Source: Tricholomella constricta
Taxonomy: Eukaryota > Basidiomycota > Agaricomycetes > Agaricales > Lyophyllaceae
NCBI GenBank assembly: GCA_013368375.1
Contig: JAACJP010000027.1
Span: 558,001-622,000 of the forward strand
Reading direction: 5' to 3'
DNA length: 64,000 bases
Under the pieces are notes generated by a model. That model did no database searches, was not told where the DNA came from, and saw only the letters and a program-made list of their open reading frames with translations. This document shows positions 24,194 to 35,490 of this stretch, piece by piece. Position numbers and translations under genes: made by a program. Position 1 is the first letter of the stretch; each line of letters begins with the position of its first letter.

Positions 24194-26745
24194 ATGTTCT
24201 CTTCTTTTGTGTCCTTCTTACCTTCGCTGCACCTTAACGGTAGCAGCAGCAGCAGCAACCTTGCACAAGCACCAACTCCAGGCGCGTTCGATCCCACTGA
24301 CAATCCTGAGGAGGAGAAGGAGGCGTACAAGGAGCAGCAACAGCAGCAGCCGGTCGAGGACGACACCAGTGCAAAGAAGGCAAAGCCGAAGGGTGTTAAC
24401 GAGGTGTGTTCGGTTAATGTCGCACGACGTCTGTGCTGATCATGATCAGACCTTCATTATCGTACGACCTCCGCCAGCGAAATCAAATCACCCCCTGAAT
24501 CTGCAAGTCCAGCTCGTGCCTCCAGCGACACGCAACCCACGACAATCTCTTGACGAAAGCGACGGTGGCGCCACGACCAACACATCTGTTTCATTGACGC
24601 GCACGACATCCAACCGATCCGATACCTCTTCCTATGGCTCTACCGCGTCATTTACATCGACAAACTCTAGTGCCTCCTCACGCCGCACCATTATCCCTCT
24701 TTACAACTTACAGGCACACAATGTGCTTACCAACACTATCGTAGACGCCGGCACCGACGCCAAGATCGCCAAATTTCAGAAGCGTGGTATAGAGGTTATC
24801 GATCTGGCTGTTTTCGAGCCAGTAGAAGTTTGGAGCGAGCGACCAGGCGCAAATCCCACCATTCGCAACAGCCGCCCTGTCACCCCCGACCCCAGCGCCC
24901 ACACTACAACCACAGCCGAGTCATCGGTCGTCTCCCTGCCCGTGGGCTCCAACCTGAACCCAAACGCCACATCTCAAATCCCAACGTCTGCAGTCCCGAC
25001 CGCCCAACCTGCCCCTGGTCCTCCGTCCAAACGTAACCTCTTTGGCAAGATGTTCAAAAAGAAGGACTCGACATCCTCACTCGTCTCCCCACCCGTCTCC
25101 CCAGCGCTAACCCCGCGCTTCTCCCCTAAGGCTCCCGCCAAGACCCTCTCCCCTGACCCCGCCGCGACACCGACCCCGCGCTCCTCACGCGCCCACACCC
25201 GCAACCTCTCCGCCGCGCTCCCCGTCACTTTGTCAGGCAACCTCCGCGGGCGCTCGAGCTCGCCGAACCCGAATGCCGTGGGGCTCGGGCTGTTGCAAGT
25301 GCCGTCACTCGATGACCCCGCGTTCACTCACAACGGCAGCGCGACGAACCTGGGTACTCCGACGAACCCCACCTCGAATATGGGCGAAGACCAGAAGATT
25401 CTGCGGCCGCCTGTGCTTGGGATTCAGCCGACGCTGTCGTTCTCGTACGCCGCTGGCGGGGCGGTGCCGGACCCTGTGCCGCTGGGGAGCCTTGCGAAGG
25501 GCGGTCGGGCGTTGATGTACGTGTGGTTTGTGAGGAGGTGGTATAAGCGCCGGGGGGATGATGCGGAGGGAGGAGGGCTGCTGGGAATGGTGAATCCGCG
25601 GGGGAGCGGGTTTTCGGTAAGTGGAAATTCGAATGCCGCGGGGGAGGGCGTAGAGGTGCGGTTTGAGTGGAAACGGAGCAGTGCGAAAGCGCGGGCGAGG
25701 AGGGGGAGGGACCGAGAAAGCAAGGAGGGAAAAGATGGAAGGCGAGGACAGGAGGGACAGGTGAGGGAACGGGAACGCGAAGCAGAGGGTCCAACGAAGG
25801 GGAATAAGGATCCGAAAGAAAAGGAGAAGGAGAAGCCCGTACATCGCCTGTCAATCATCAGCATCAGCACTAACCTCAGTGCCAGTGAAGATGGACATCG
25901 GGAGCGCTCGGGGACACCCACGGACCGGGACCGCGACAGGGATAGAGGAGACGATGACGGGGAGGAAAGCGATCCGGAAGATTCGGAGACGCCCTGGGTG
26001 TGTACGCTTAAGATTCGGCGCACGGGGCCTGGGACGACGGGTTCGACCTTCACTACTAGGTCACGACAGGCCACAAGCCATGGCGGTGGTCCAAGCGAAG
26101 GTGCTAACGGAAATGGAAACCTGAAGGGAGGAGGAGACGAAGAGCTGGGTGTACTTCCGCTGCCTCAACCGCAACCGCAGGTGCTGAGGGTGAAGGTGGG
26201 GACGCTCTCGCCTACACCGCATCATCCGAAGGTGGTCGCGATGCTCAAGGTGCCTTTCCCGCTGCCTGACGTAGAAGTGGAGAGGATGGGAGTGGTGAAG
26301 CGGCCGGTCGGTGAGTCTTGTTTCATTTCTATACTTTTGTTTTGTAGTGTCGGTCGTGTGAGGTGCGGTGTTGGTCACTGGGTTGTTTTGTGGGCGTACG
26401 ATGATCTGGCTTTTATATCATAAGGGGTGGCAGGGACCATGGCATGCCTGCCCAATCTGTCACCAAGTTGTTTCCGGTTCATGTTGTATCCCTGGAGGAT
26501 CACATGCCTCACTCGATCTCCCGGATTTTGCCTCGCGTTTATTCTTGTTACGCATGCTTACCACGCTTCTTCTAGGCCTCCCTAACACGCGGCAGCCACC
26601 GACACAATGGGCGGGGCTGACCCTCACGGCGGAGGAGATCAAGGATGTGGTGTGCAGCACAGCGATGTGGCTTGTCGTAAGGGAGGGTTTCGGCGGGATT
26701 GGAAAGGTCAGCAGGAAGGGCGATGGGTGGCGCATTCGTGCATAA
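24194..26745 (+). CDS. Conserved-looking low-complexity protein, 746 aa, 3 exons
   Basis: Exons 24194-24403, 24450-26310 and 26576-26745 join to 746 codons plus TAA; the second intron is 265 nt, long for this window. Residues 1-70 contain Ser and Gln runs. Then come a Ser/Thr/Pro-rich disordered region, a short basic stretch KRNLFGKMFKKKDS, a block ILRPPVLGIQPTLSFSYAAG followed by ALMYVWFVRRWYKRR, a highly charged Arg/Glu/Lys/Asp tract with RDRDRDRG repeats, and a C-terminal folded block (PWVCTLKI...LRVKVGTLSPTPHHPKVVA...) ending in exon 3. No catalytic motif is seen; it may be a scaffold-type regulator. The last third is duplicated at 38034-42810, where the C-terminal exon is well conserved, suggesting it is the functional core. 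Confidence 0.75.
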
Positions 26746-27700
26746 TCGGTGTCGTCGCGCCACCTTCCTGGAATTCTATGTACCACGACCCGCTTCCACC
26801 ACTCACGATGCCAGCCCTTCCGTCCTTCCCTGCGTATCCGCCTTCTCTTAGTCTATCTCTCCGACCTTTCTCCTCTTTCTGGGTTTGCAGGTTTGCTCTG
26901 CTTTTCTCAATTGTTCTTCCATTGTTTTCATGTTCAACGTCCCCATAGATTCCTTTTCGTCGTCGTGACTTATCATGCCCCAAGTTCGCATTGTGTCTTT
27001 TTTCCCCCTCGTCTTCCCTTGCTGTTCACCTCTACTGCGGACAATCGTGAAGGTCCATTCAACATGTACTCATGACCACATGCTCCCCTTTGTCTGCATA
27101 TTCATATTCATATATGTACACGAACACCACATTAGATTCCGTTTTATTTATATACCTGGCCTTGCAAGGCCCATTCATTATATGCCCTACCCCTCTTCTA
27201 CTTTCGACTCGTGGTTTTTTTTGGTCGTAATATGTACAACATCTACCACGCCAAGTTGCACAAAGCGAAACACCAATGTGATTACTTCTTTCCGACCCTC
27301 CTTCAAGGCGCTTGTGGTATTGTAAGTTGGAAGGCTGATGACAGTTAATGAAACATTTTGATTTGAGCCCGGGCAGTCGATCGCTACTAGTTTATCGGTC
27401 GTTTGTTTCCATACGTCGAACCATCAGGACGGTACACTGAATCAAGACCTGCCTGTGGGTCTCTGTGGGTCTGGGAGGTGGGGGTCGAAAATATTTGACA
27501 CTATTACAGGTTCAATGATGGCGGAAGTGGCCGACTGACCTCTCGAAAACCCCCGACTTCGATTGACTGACCCCAAACATCCACTGACCCGGTCAGCTCC
27601 AATTGACATCTGACCGGTCAGACCATCACTCAGCATACGCAGAGACAGTGAGTACAACACGTCTGTTCACGAGTCGGACTCCTACCGAAGAACTAGGTAC
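25840..27700. repeat. Source copy of a segmental duplication (partner 38034 to about 42.8 kb)
   Basis: From TACATCGCCTG at 25840 through the rest of exon 2, exon 3, the 3' region and into the leader of the small gene at 27776, the sequence recurs at 38034-38201 and 41226 to about 42810. The partner is interrupted by a pogo-type element. The copies differ by scattered substitutions and small indels. Confidence 0.85.
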
Positions 27701-27775
27701 CACCATTACTCAGCGTCGCAGACATAGTGAGTACGATCATCGCTATCTTGCGCTTATTCACTTACATTTCTGTAG
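26746..27775 (+). other. 3' region of the preceding gene and 5' leader of the next
   Basis: 26746 to about 27330 is pyrimidine-rich non-coding sequence, probably the 3' UTR and downstream flank. From about 27480 begins a leader block (…GGCGGAAGTGGCCGACTGAC…, later CAGTGAGTAC…TTCACGAGTCGGACTCC) that recurs at about 29110, 42650 and 45000, and inverted at about 28660-28760. The last intron-like segment (GTGAGTACGATC…TTTCTGTAG, about 27729-27776) ends directly before the ATG of the next gene. Confidence 0.5.
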
Positions 27776-27776
27776 A

Positions 27777-28348
27777 TGTCAAACGAGATGTTCGTCGCTG
27801 GGTACTACATGGACTTCGCGACCACGCATGCAGCGATGGAAAGGCTTGGAATTGACGACCGCGGCGTCGAAGACTATCGCCTCGAGTTGCCTCTCAGGAA
27901 TTGGCTGGCCGAGAACAACAAACTGGACGTCCTACCCGGTGCCATTCCATATCCACCGGGAACCTACAGCTCAACCGGTATACTCTTCATGACCCAGTTC
28001 ATCGAAAGGTATTGTAATAGAAACCGAGACCCCCTACCGGATGTCTACGAACGACCGAGAGACAGAGCAGTGAAGGAGTGGCTCGTGACCGAGGCTGGCG
28101 TGCCGGAATCCAATCTGGTTTGGGTAGCAATGTGGGATTTGACTTCATTGACGCTCAGTGGGTTTATCCCCACGAGAAACGACTTCAAAGGCCCTCGGAC
28201 TTACAGGAAAATGACGAGTGAGGAAGTAAAAGCTCGGGCCGAATATTTGAGTAATGGGGGAACGATTGTCCAGTTGTCGGCCTTTCTAAAGATGTATGAT
28301 GAGAAAAAGGAAAAGGAAAAGGAAAAGGAAGAGGCGCAGATACAGTAG
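27777..28348 (+). CDS. Small protein of unknown function, copy 1 (190 aa)
   Basis: An intronless frame starts with ATG directly after a consensus 3' splice site (TTTCTGTAG), so the 5' UTR is probably spliced. The protein begins MSNEMFVAGYYMDFATTH, has conserved segments LPLRNWLAEN, GILFMTQFIE, DRAVKEWLVTEAGVPESNLV and WVAMWDL, and ends in a Lys/Glu coiled-coil-like tail (MYDEKKEKEKEKEEAQ). No signal peptide or membrane segment is present. I do not recognise the family. A tandem paralogue lies at 29415. Long stretches of identical codons between them show a recent duplication, while the amino-acid differences are mostly conservative, which argues that both are or were expressed proteins. Confidence 0.6.
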
Positions 28349-29414
28349 GCTAATTTTAGGTACCATTTGGCACTAGAGTGCGGGGGGTTCTCTGTTATTC
28401 AATTGAAAGGACGCTTTGCGGATGCCTTTATGGCATTGATAGAGTAAATTCACTCTCCTCATCCTCTGGATCCACAGCTCACAATATCAGCAACCAGATA
28501 ATAACCTAGAGAAGGTCGCCGCGCCTACAGCCGTGTGCAGTACTTGTGCCTTACCCCTGTGGTACAATTGTTTGGTAGTTGTTACAGACGAAGTTGCATG
28601 CGTATTCGCGAAGTCCATGTAGTGATCAGCGACAAATATCTCGTGTGACATCTACAGGAATCTAAGGTCATGCTCACTGTGTCTGCGACAGTGAGTAATG
28701 GTGGTGGTGGGTCTCCTAATTCTTCTGTAGAAGTCTGCGTGAATGAGCGATGAGGAGTAATGATCGTACTTGGCACTATGTAAAATACTAGCGGTAGCGT
28801 CGAGGTTCAAGTTTTTATAGCTACCGAAAATCATATACTTAACAGCTGCCGACGTTGTGACTACTCCTTTACCAATGAGTTACTTGAATAATTCACCAGC
28901 CACTCTCAGTCGCTGCCATCATGAATTACTGCACCGTAGAGTTCGGACATGACGCGGACTTTCAAAAGAGCCACTGCATTCTCCGACTCCTCGTGCAATC
29001 CTCGACTGCTTTGAAATTGTATCCCTGGTCATTCTCGTCTTCACAACAGCTGAATAGGACAGTCGGTGCTTGGACATGGTGACGGCGTCCTGCGGTCACA
29101 GCAACGAATCAGCCTGAGAACAGTTAGTTGGGGTTTGATGGCGGAACTGGCCGACGCCGACTGAACTTAGACCTCGAAAATCCACAGCGCTTTGTTTGAC
29201 TGTCCTACCGGTCAGTTCCAATTTACTTATATCAGACTGGTAGAACACTGTAGGGACTCATCACCACTATTCGTACCGCAGAGACAGTGAGTACGACACG
29301 TCCGTTCACGAGTCGGACTTCTGCAGAAGAACAAGATACCACCATTACTCAGTGTCGCAGACATAGTGAGTACGATCATTGCTGTCTTGTGCTCATTCAC
29401 TTACATTTCTGTAG
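28349..29414. other. Spacer between the two tandem copies, with leader repeat
   Basis: It contains the inverted 5' fragment of a third copy (28586-28760, listed separately) and, from about 29110, a second copy of the leader block, ending in the splice acceptor TTTCTGTAG at 29406-29414 before the next ATG. No other gene was found. Confidence 0.45.
28586..28760 (-). pseudogene. Inverted 5' fragment of the small tandem gene
   Basis: On the minus strand the leader block, the splice acceptor and the first codons of the same family (MSHEIFVADHYMDFANTH, ATG at 28651) are present. Similarity then stops after about 17-18 codons. The piece lies in opposite orientation between the two full copies. Confidence 0.75.
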
Positions 29415-30038
29415 ATGTCACGCGAGATTTTCGTCGCTGGTTACTACACGGACTTCGCGACCACGCATGCAGCTATGGATAGGCTTGGGATTGACAAACG
29501 CGGCGTCGAAGACTTCCGCCTCGACTGGCCTCTCAGGAATTGGCTGGCAGAGAACGATAGACTGAACGTCCTGCCCTCTGTCATACCTTATCCACCGGGA
29601 GAATACGATGGGACCGGTGTACTCTTCATGACCCAGTTCATCGAAGGGTTTTGTAACAGAAACAAAGACCCCTTACCGGATGTCCACGAACGACGGAAAG
29701 ACAGAGCGGTGAAGGAGTGGCTCGTGACCGAGGCTGGCATGCCGGAAGCCAATTTAGTATGGGTAGCGATGTGGGATTTGGCTGCATTGACGCTCAATGG
29801 GTTCGTCCCCATGAGAAACAAAGTCAGAGGCCATCTGAATTACAGGGAATTGACGCATGAGGAAGTTCGAGCTAGGGCCGAGTATTTGATTAATGGGGGA
29901 ACGGTCAAAAAAATGTCGGAATTTCTGAAGATGTATGATGAGAAGAAAAAGGAGGAGAAGGAAAAGGAAGAGGCGCAGCTGCAGGCCCAGGAAAAGGAAG
30001 AGGCGCAGCTGCAGGCTCAGAAGGATACAATAGGCTAA
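29415..30038 (+). CDS. Small protein of unknown function, copy 2 (207 aa)
   Basis: Tandem paralogue of the gene at 27777. It starts MSREIFVAGYYTDFATTH directly after a splice acceptor, shares the blocks LRNWLAEN, GVLFMTQFIE, DRAVKEWLVTEAGMPEANLV and WVAMWDLAALTL, and has a longer charged tail in which the unit EKEEAQLQAQ is repeated twice (29970-30021). The tail repeat accounts for the extra length. Promoter and leader are also duplicated from about 29110. Function unknown. Confidence 0.6.
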   Translation: MSREIFVAGYYTDFATTHAAMDRLGIDKRGVEDFRLDWPLRNWLAENDRLNVLPSVIPYPPGEYDGTGVLFMTQFIEGFCNRNKDPLPDVHERRKDRAVKEWLVTEAGMPEANLVWVAMWDLAALTLNGFVPMRNKVRGHLNYRELTHEEVRARAEYLINGGTVKKMSEFLKMYDEKKKEEKEKEEAQLQAQEKEEAQLQAQKDTIG

Positions 30039-30438
30039 TCTTAGGATTTCTAGCCGCCTTAACTACTTAGTCGCAAATGTTTGTCTCTAAAACCCCAAGA
30101 GTCCACATTTCGCTCCTCCACCATGTTGCATCAAGTTACCGACATTATCATGTCCAATGGCTACAGTGCAGTAATCTACACTTGTGACATTCAGTATGGC
30201 AAAAAGATTTCAGCAACTGATAGTGGCTGGCCGGGTGAACTGACGCGTTTCGCAGGAAATCATATTTCCATGCATCATGAATCCGTGGACTTTTAAGGAA
30301 GGTATGCCTCATGGACCGACCACGGTTGAAAGTCTAGTGACGAACGTTTCTTCTTTCCATGTGGTCGCACCTTCAAGACGCTTCACGCCATGGAACTCCC
30401 AAGCTGGTCTTCTTCGCACTATAGACGCACTCGCAACC
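30039..30438. other. Intergenic; upstream region of the interrupted phosphatase gene
   Basis: No gene recognised. An upstream in-frame extension of the first exon (Met at 30277) is possible, but it has no similarity to the intact paralogue. Confidence 0.35.
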
Positions 30439-31248
30439 ATGGCTTATGGCGCCCTTTCTCTCAACTATACTGCCGCAATCCCACTCCCGCTGCACAACAC
30501 TGGTATCCGTTCCTACACTGTAAGCAACCAAGGAGGATCTCCGAGTCTTAGCGCTTGCCAATTTTCGGACCATCCCCTAGACAGTTTCCGGCTTCTTTGC
30601 GCAAGACAATCTCACGGCGACTGGGATCCCTGCTGTGAGCTTTGCCGCTACTCCATCCCCAAGAAAAATTCATGAATTCTATGTCTACAATCAGATCCCG
30701 CCATATTTTGGACTTCTTGACGACTCCTCGGACCGATGGAGCAAATTCTTCGCTCATATTCATAGTCTGAACAAGGGCGCAGACTCATACACGTCGTACA
30801 AAGTATTCTTTTTAGGCAGGCATGGCCAAGGCTTCCGTGGGTCCAATATCTGCAGGCACCACTGAGCGCATTCTAAAGAAGAAATACGACAGATAACGTC
30901 GCTGAAGCGAAATACGGCACTCCTGCCTGGGACGAGTGAGTGCCTAAAGCGACTTTTGTTGTTCACGTTTTTCTATCTTTTGACAGATACTGGTCAAAGC
31001 TCAACGGGGACGGCGACCTGGTCTGGGGCCGTGAGTGATCTCGTAGTAGCTTTCTTGCCCGAACAAAGAATAACGCAATGCCCCTCCCAGCCGACGCCGA
31101 ACTCACGGATCTGGGCAAGTCCCAGGCCACTTCCGCCCACGAAGCGTGGAAGAACGAATTGGCGGCGGGGATCCCCCTTCCTGGAAAGTTCTACGTTAGC
31201 CCGTTGACGCGTGCCCTGCAAACCCTCGAAATCACAATCAATGGTCAC

Positions 31249-31591
31249 TGGAAGGGCGCCGTCGGGGGCGCGCCTACACTAGCTAGTCGTCTTAGGTTCA
31301 CGCGATAGACAGGGCAATGTTATCTTCGTTGCGCGGGGGGGAAGTTAACTACTGATCTACAGGAAATGAAAATGTGACTAACCTTCGTTGCGCGGGGGGG
31401 AAGTTAGGGGCGCAATGAAGGGCGGGGGTTAAAGTATGAAGTGCTGAGTTTAGGGTGGTCGAAATGAAAGAAGCTAGATAATATGTAATTGACGTGAAAG
31501 TGTAATAGCTGGTAAGAAGCATACATCAAGATTCTAATCCGAGGACCCGTGAGGGTCCCGAGCGAGTGGTGAGCCTGGCAGCAGGCTTACA
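31249..31591 (-). repeat. 3' LTR of the Ty3/Gypsy element (343 bp)
   Basis: On the minus strand it begins TGTAAGCC and ends TTCCA. It differs from the partner at 36882-37224 at roughly eight positions, mostly transitions. It contains two related GC-rich segments (CTTCGTTGCGCGGGGG). Confidence 0.9.
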
Positions 31592-31621
31592 CCCCTCCCC
31601 ATCAAAAGAATGTGGCGTCTC

Positions 31622-32290
31622 TCAGACGTCGGTGCCATTTTCTGCTTCCCAAATGTCGAGGGCCTCGGTGTCCTCGACCATCCGTCCTGGGAGCCATTCG
31701 TCGTGGTCTCGATCATACCCAACCCAACGAACGAGGTATTGCTTGCGGCGACCGCGACGCCGAGCATCGACAATTTTGTCGATCAGATTCTCCTCGGTGC
31801 CATCTTCGGTAACGACGGCACCTGGCCTGGTGAACTCGCGGTCAGGGAAAAGGGCGGGGTCGTTGGGTGTGAAGGGCTTGAGTAAACTAGCATGGAAACC
31901 CGGGTATGTCTGCGGGCTGTTGGGCAGGCGTAATGTGTATTCCGAGGCTTCGGGGAAGGCCTTGACGATTGTGCACGGCCCGTCGCTTCGCGGCATGAAT
32001 TTGGCTACGCGCTTTTTGCCTTTGCGCATGTAGTTCCGTCGCCGGTGCTCAGTGGATAGCATGACGAGGTCACCTTCCTTGTAAACGACCTCCGGACTGC
32101 GGTGTGCATTTGCGTGATACGCCTGACGAACCTTCACGGCTAATAGGTTGTCCTGCGCCTCCTTGACATCGCGTTCGAGGCGGGTGAGGATATCGTGTGC
32201 ACTGAACTCGGCTGGTGTGGCGTCGGCCGCGGGTGCAGTGAGGGGTGGAATGATGCGTGGGGAGCGCCCCGTTTTTAATTGGAAGCCTGA
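31622..32290 (-). pseudogene. Pol C-terminal piece: integrase tail and chromodomain
   Basis: The minus-strand frame resumes at the solo-LTR target site (FQLKTGRSPRII) and runs to a stop at 31622. It has the integrase C-terminal segment GDLVMLSTEHRRRNYMRKGK and an LPNSPQTYPGFHASLLKPF stretch typical of Ty3/Gypsy chromoviruses. A chromodomain follows with IVDARRRGRRKQYLVRWVGY and DHDEWLP, whose aromatic residues would form the methyl-lysine cage. Chromodomains of this type direct integration to heterochromatin. It continues the pol frame that stops at 32579-32609. Confidence 0.85.
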
Positions 32291-32609
32291 TGTTAGAATG
32301 TGAGTGGCACCGAATACACCCTTTGTGTAAGCCCGATCATTCTTTGTATGTTTTCTCTTTATCTCTTCATATCAAAGGACACTTAGACATATATATATAC
32401 TGTACCATACATACTAGCACCCTTAGTCAATTATACCGGACTAAGGGTGAGTACTTACACCATACTAATATTCACGGACACGTAACTAACTTAAAGTAGT
32501 CTTCTACTTATCGCTTATAGGTACGGGTCCACAAATATAACAGTCAATTATACCGGACTAAGGTCTTCTACTTATCGCTTATAGCGATCTACCAGTTAGG
32601 ATTCTAACA
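32291..32609. mobile_element. Solo LTR (319 bp) inserted in the Ty3 pol
   Basis: It begins TGTTAGAATG and ends GGATTCTAACA, so the outer 9 bp form a perfect inverted repeat with TG...CA ends. A 5-bp target duplication CCTGA flanks it (32286-32290 and 32610-32614). It has no coding capacity. Two internal repeats are visible: CAATTATACCGGACTAAGG (about 32427 and 32546) and TCTTCTACTTATCGCTTATAG (about 32503 and 32565). Length and ends fit a Ty1/Copia-type solo LTR; a MITE is a weaker alternative. Confidence 0.85.
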
Positions 32610-35152
32610 CCTGAAAATCCGGTGGATGCGTTAACGGTGTTCATCATGGCGAAGCGCACGCGTGGCAGTTTGGCAAGCCAACCTCGTTGGTTATTGTCGA
32701 CGTGGTAGCGGATTGCCTGGTTCAATGTTTTATTGGTCCTCTCACTGGCGCCATCCGTTTGGGGGTGGTAGGCAGTGGACATCTTGAGCTTGACGCCTGT
32801 GAGTTTGTGTAATGCCGCCCAGAGTTTGGCTGTGAAGAGGGCGTCACGGTCGCTAACGATGTGAAGCATGAGTCCATTTTCGCAGTACCACTCATCGAAA
32901 AGGACGACGGCGATGTCAGAGGCGGTCATGGAGGAGTGTACTCCCGCGAGGCGTATGTCCGCTCCCAAGAGGTCAGTCATTGTCAAGATGGTGTCCTTTC
33001 CGTCCTCCTCAGGTAAGGGGCCGACGAAATCCAGAGCAACAGTGTCAAAACGTGCATCTGGTACAGGGAGGGGGTGTAGAGGCCCCGTTGGTTTAGACGT
33101 GCGGCTCTTGTTCCGCTGACATGGGGAGCAGGAGGGAATGTAGGCCTCCTCCAGATCCCGACACATGTTTGGCCAGTAGTAGGAGCCACGTAGCGCCTCG
33201 TAGCTCTTGTCGAAACCAAAGTGTCCCAGGGTGTCGTGCGCAAGGTTGTATAAGAGTTCACAAACTCGTGGGACCTTGGGGATGAGTAGGCGACGCCCTA
33301 CATATAACAGACCGTTCTCCTTGCGGGCGCCAGTGATGCTACCTGCGTGGATGTCCTGACGGAGCTGCTTGGCGAAGTTGTCTGTTTCATAACCGGCGAG
33401 GATGTCCTCAAGGAGTTCCTTGTCTGCCGAGATGTCTAAAGTTGCAAGTCCCACGATCTCGCTTCGAGGGTGGCGAGTCCAGGCAAGTGCACACGCCGCA
33501 AAGAGCGCATTTGGTGTTTCGTCAGGCATGCGTGATAAAGCGTCTGCAGCAGTGTTGCCTTTGCCGCGTATGTAGATGATAGTATAGTCGAAATCGGCGA
33601 GGTATTGGGACCACCTCATCTGCCGACGCGACATCTCCTTCTGGGACTGGAAGTATTCGAGTGTGCGGTGATCCGTGTAGATGTCAAACTTGGTCCCGAG
33701 GAGGCTCGTCCGCCACTTCTTCAAGGCTTTCACAATTGCCAAGAGTTCCTTCTCGTGGACCGGGTAATTTTTCTCCGCACTGTTGAGCTGGTAGAAGTCG
33801 TAGGCGACTGGACGAGCTGTTTCCCAAGTTTCTCTGAAACTCAGGACGGCGCCCGTGCGGCGTTCGCTAGCATCGGTTGTGACAAAAACCTTGCGGGTAG
33901 GATCATCGTACTCGATGACGGTGAGGCAATCTGTACTGGTGACGATGGCCTTGATAGCATCGAATGCGGTCTGGTGTTCTCTTGTCCAAGGTGGGAATTT
34001 TGCGTCGCATTCCTTGGAGGTGAGTGGTGTCAAAACACTCGTGTGTTCTGCAAGGGCTGGTAGGAATGCAGATAGGTAGCGGTTGAGCCCTAAGAACCCT
34101 CGGACATTGGTGGCGGTTGTGGGCTGTGGCCAGCATAAGATGCGGTCGACCTTGTGAGGATCGGCCGAGATGCCCTTGCCGGAGATTTGGTGTCCCAAGA
34201 AGGAAATCTCCGTGGCGAAGAGGATGGTTTTGGCAATGTTACAGTAGAGGCCCGCAGCGCGGAGCGCTTCCAGGACCTTAGTGGTGTTCGTCTCATGCTC
34301 TGCAAGCGATGAGGACCAGATAACAATATCGTCGAGGTACACATAGCAAATTTTGCCAATGTGCTCCTGTAGCGTGTCCATCATGCGACGTTGATGTGTG
34401 GCGGGCGCATTACACCCACCCATCGGCATGACTGTCCACTCGTAGAGGCCCCAAGGTGTACGGACTGCAGTAAGGTGGACGTCCTCAGGGTGCATACGGG
34501 TCTGGAAGAACGAATTTGTCATGTCGATCTTCCCGAAGATCTTCCCTCGTCCACATGCTGAGAGGATGTCGTCTACTCGGGGCAGCAGGAAATTGTCACG
34601 GATCGTGTTGGAATTTAGCTCACAATAGTCGTTCACCCAGCGTGGTGGGACCGTAAGGTCTGGTATCCCATTCTTGTATTTAGGGACACAAAATGCAGGG
34701 GACGCATGTTCAGAAGATGACGGTCGGATGCGTCCCGCAGCAAGGTGTTCGTCGATGAGTTTCTTCCAAGGTTCGTGGAACTTCTTGGGAGCAGAATATC
34801 CTCGCCCCTTGACAATGAGGTTGGGGTCTCGGAGTCGAATTTGGTGGTAGATTGTGGCTGGGAGATCTTCGACAGTGTCCGGGAGGCGTACGGGAAAACG
34901 GTCGCTATAACGTTCCTTGAACTCCTTGTCCTTCTGCTCGAGTAGTTCAAGGAAGGAGAGGCTCTCAATGCGTTCACGGACTGCTGCCATAATGGGAGCG
35001 GGCAGGAGGTAACCGGCGAGTGCAGGTTCCGACACCGTCCTCAAGGGAGTGGCTGAGCGAGGTTCCTTCTTGGGTACAGGAGGTGGTGTAACGCGTTCTG
35101 GGGCCCAGATGCGTGGTGGATATGTTGGTGGGTTCATGAGGTCGTAGCCAGT
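32610..35152 (-). pseudogene. Ty3/Gypsy pol: reverse transcriptase, RNase H and integrase core
   Basis: A minus-strand frame of about 840 codons with RT motifs GKIDMTNSFFQTRMH and CYVYLDDIVIWS (YLDD active site), RNase H motifs VFVTTDASERRTGAVLS and IYTDHRTLEYF, an integrase HHCC finger (HDTLGHFGFDKSYEAL…CSPCQ) and integrase core motifs with ALDFVGPL, IVSDRDALFT and TDGASERTN. The frame ends artificially in the solo LTR; the chromodomain part is at 31622-32290. Upstream, the same frame runs into the protease except for a TGA at 35153-35155 (…CDE stop TGYDLMNPP), most simply a CGA-to-TGA change. Confidence 0.92.
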
Positions 35153-35490
35153 TCACTCATCACAAACAGTACGTTTCAGAGGATGGATAACGAGATGGCG
35201 AGACGCAAGAAATGGCATTCCCAAGATAATAGCAACAGGTAAATCGTCAAGAACCTTCGCCTGGAAGCTCCCCGATTTCCATGCCCCTCTACCCGACGTA
35301 AGCTCCAGTTTTACATACTCTGTGCAGGTGAGTGGCGATGATGACAATGACAAGAGATTGTCTTCCTCTTTGGGAAGTGAGTGGCGGCGAAGACCAAGTT
35401 GGTCGGCAAGCGATCGGCTAATCACTGTAGAAGGACAACCGATGTCAAGCAGGGCACTGCCCTGCTGGCAGAGACAGGGATGGGGAACTC
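35153..35490 (-). pseudogene. Ty3/Gypsy aspartic protease
   Basis: The minus-strand frame contains ALLDIGCPSTVISRSLADQ, where the usual D-S/T-G reads D-I-G, followed by VAIILGMPFLASRHL, the flap-side ILG motif. It is in the -1 frame relative to gag and opens only after a stop in the gag overlap. I found no convincing slippery heptamer in the overlap, so a small indel is as likely as programmed shifting. It is joined in frame to RT apart from one TGA. Confidence 0.75.

Noticed and set aside
25305..26074. Long minus-strand open frames (176-216 codons)
   Set aside because: Shadows of the GC-rich, low-complexity exon of the plus-strand gene; composition is Ser/Pro/Arg only.
31566..32033. Plus-strand frames over the chromodomain region
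   Set aside because: Opposite-strand shadows of pol C terminus.
35440..35490. Programmed -1 frameshift between gag and protease of the 31-37 kb Ty3 element
   Set aside because: The frames are related by -1, but the overlap contains no X XXY YYZ heptamer in phase; an indel explains it as well.
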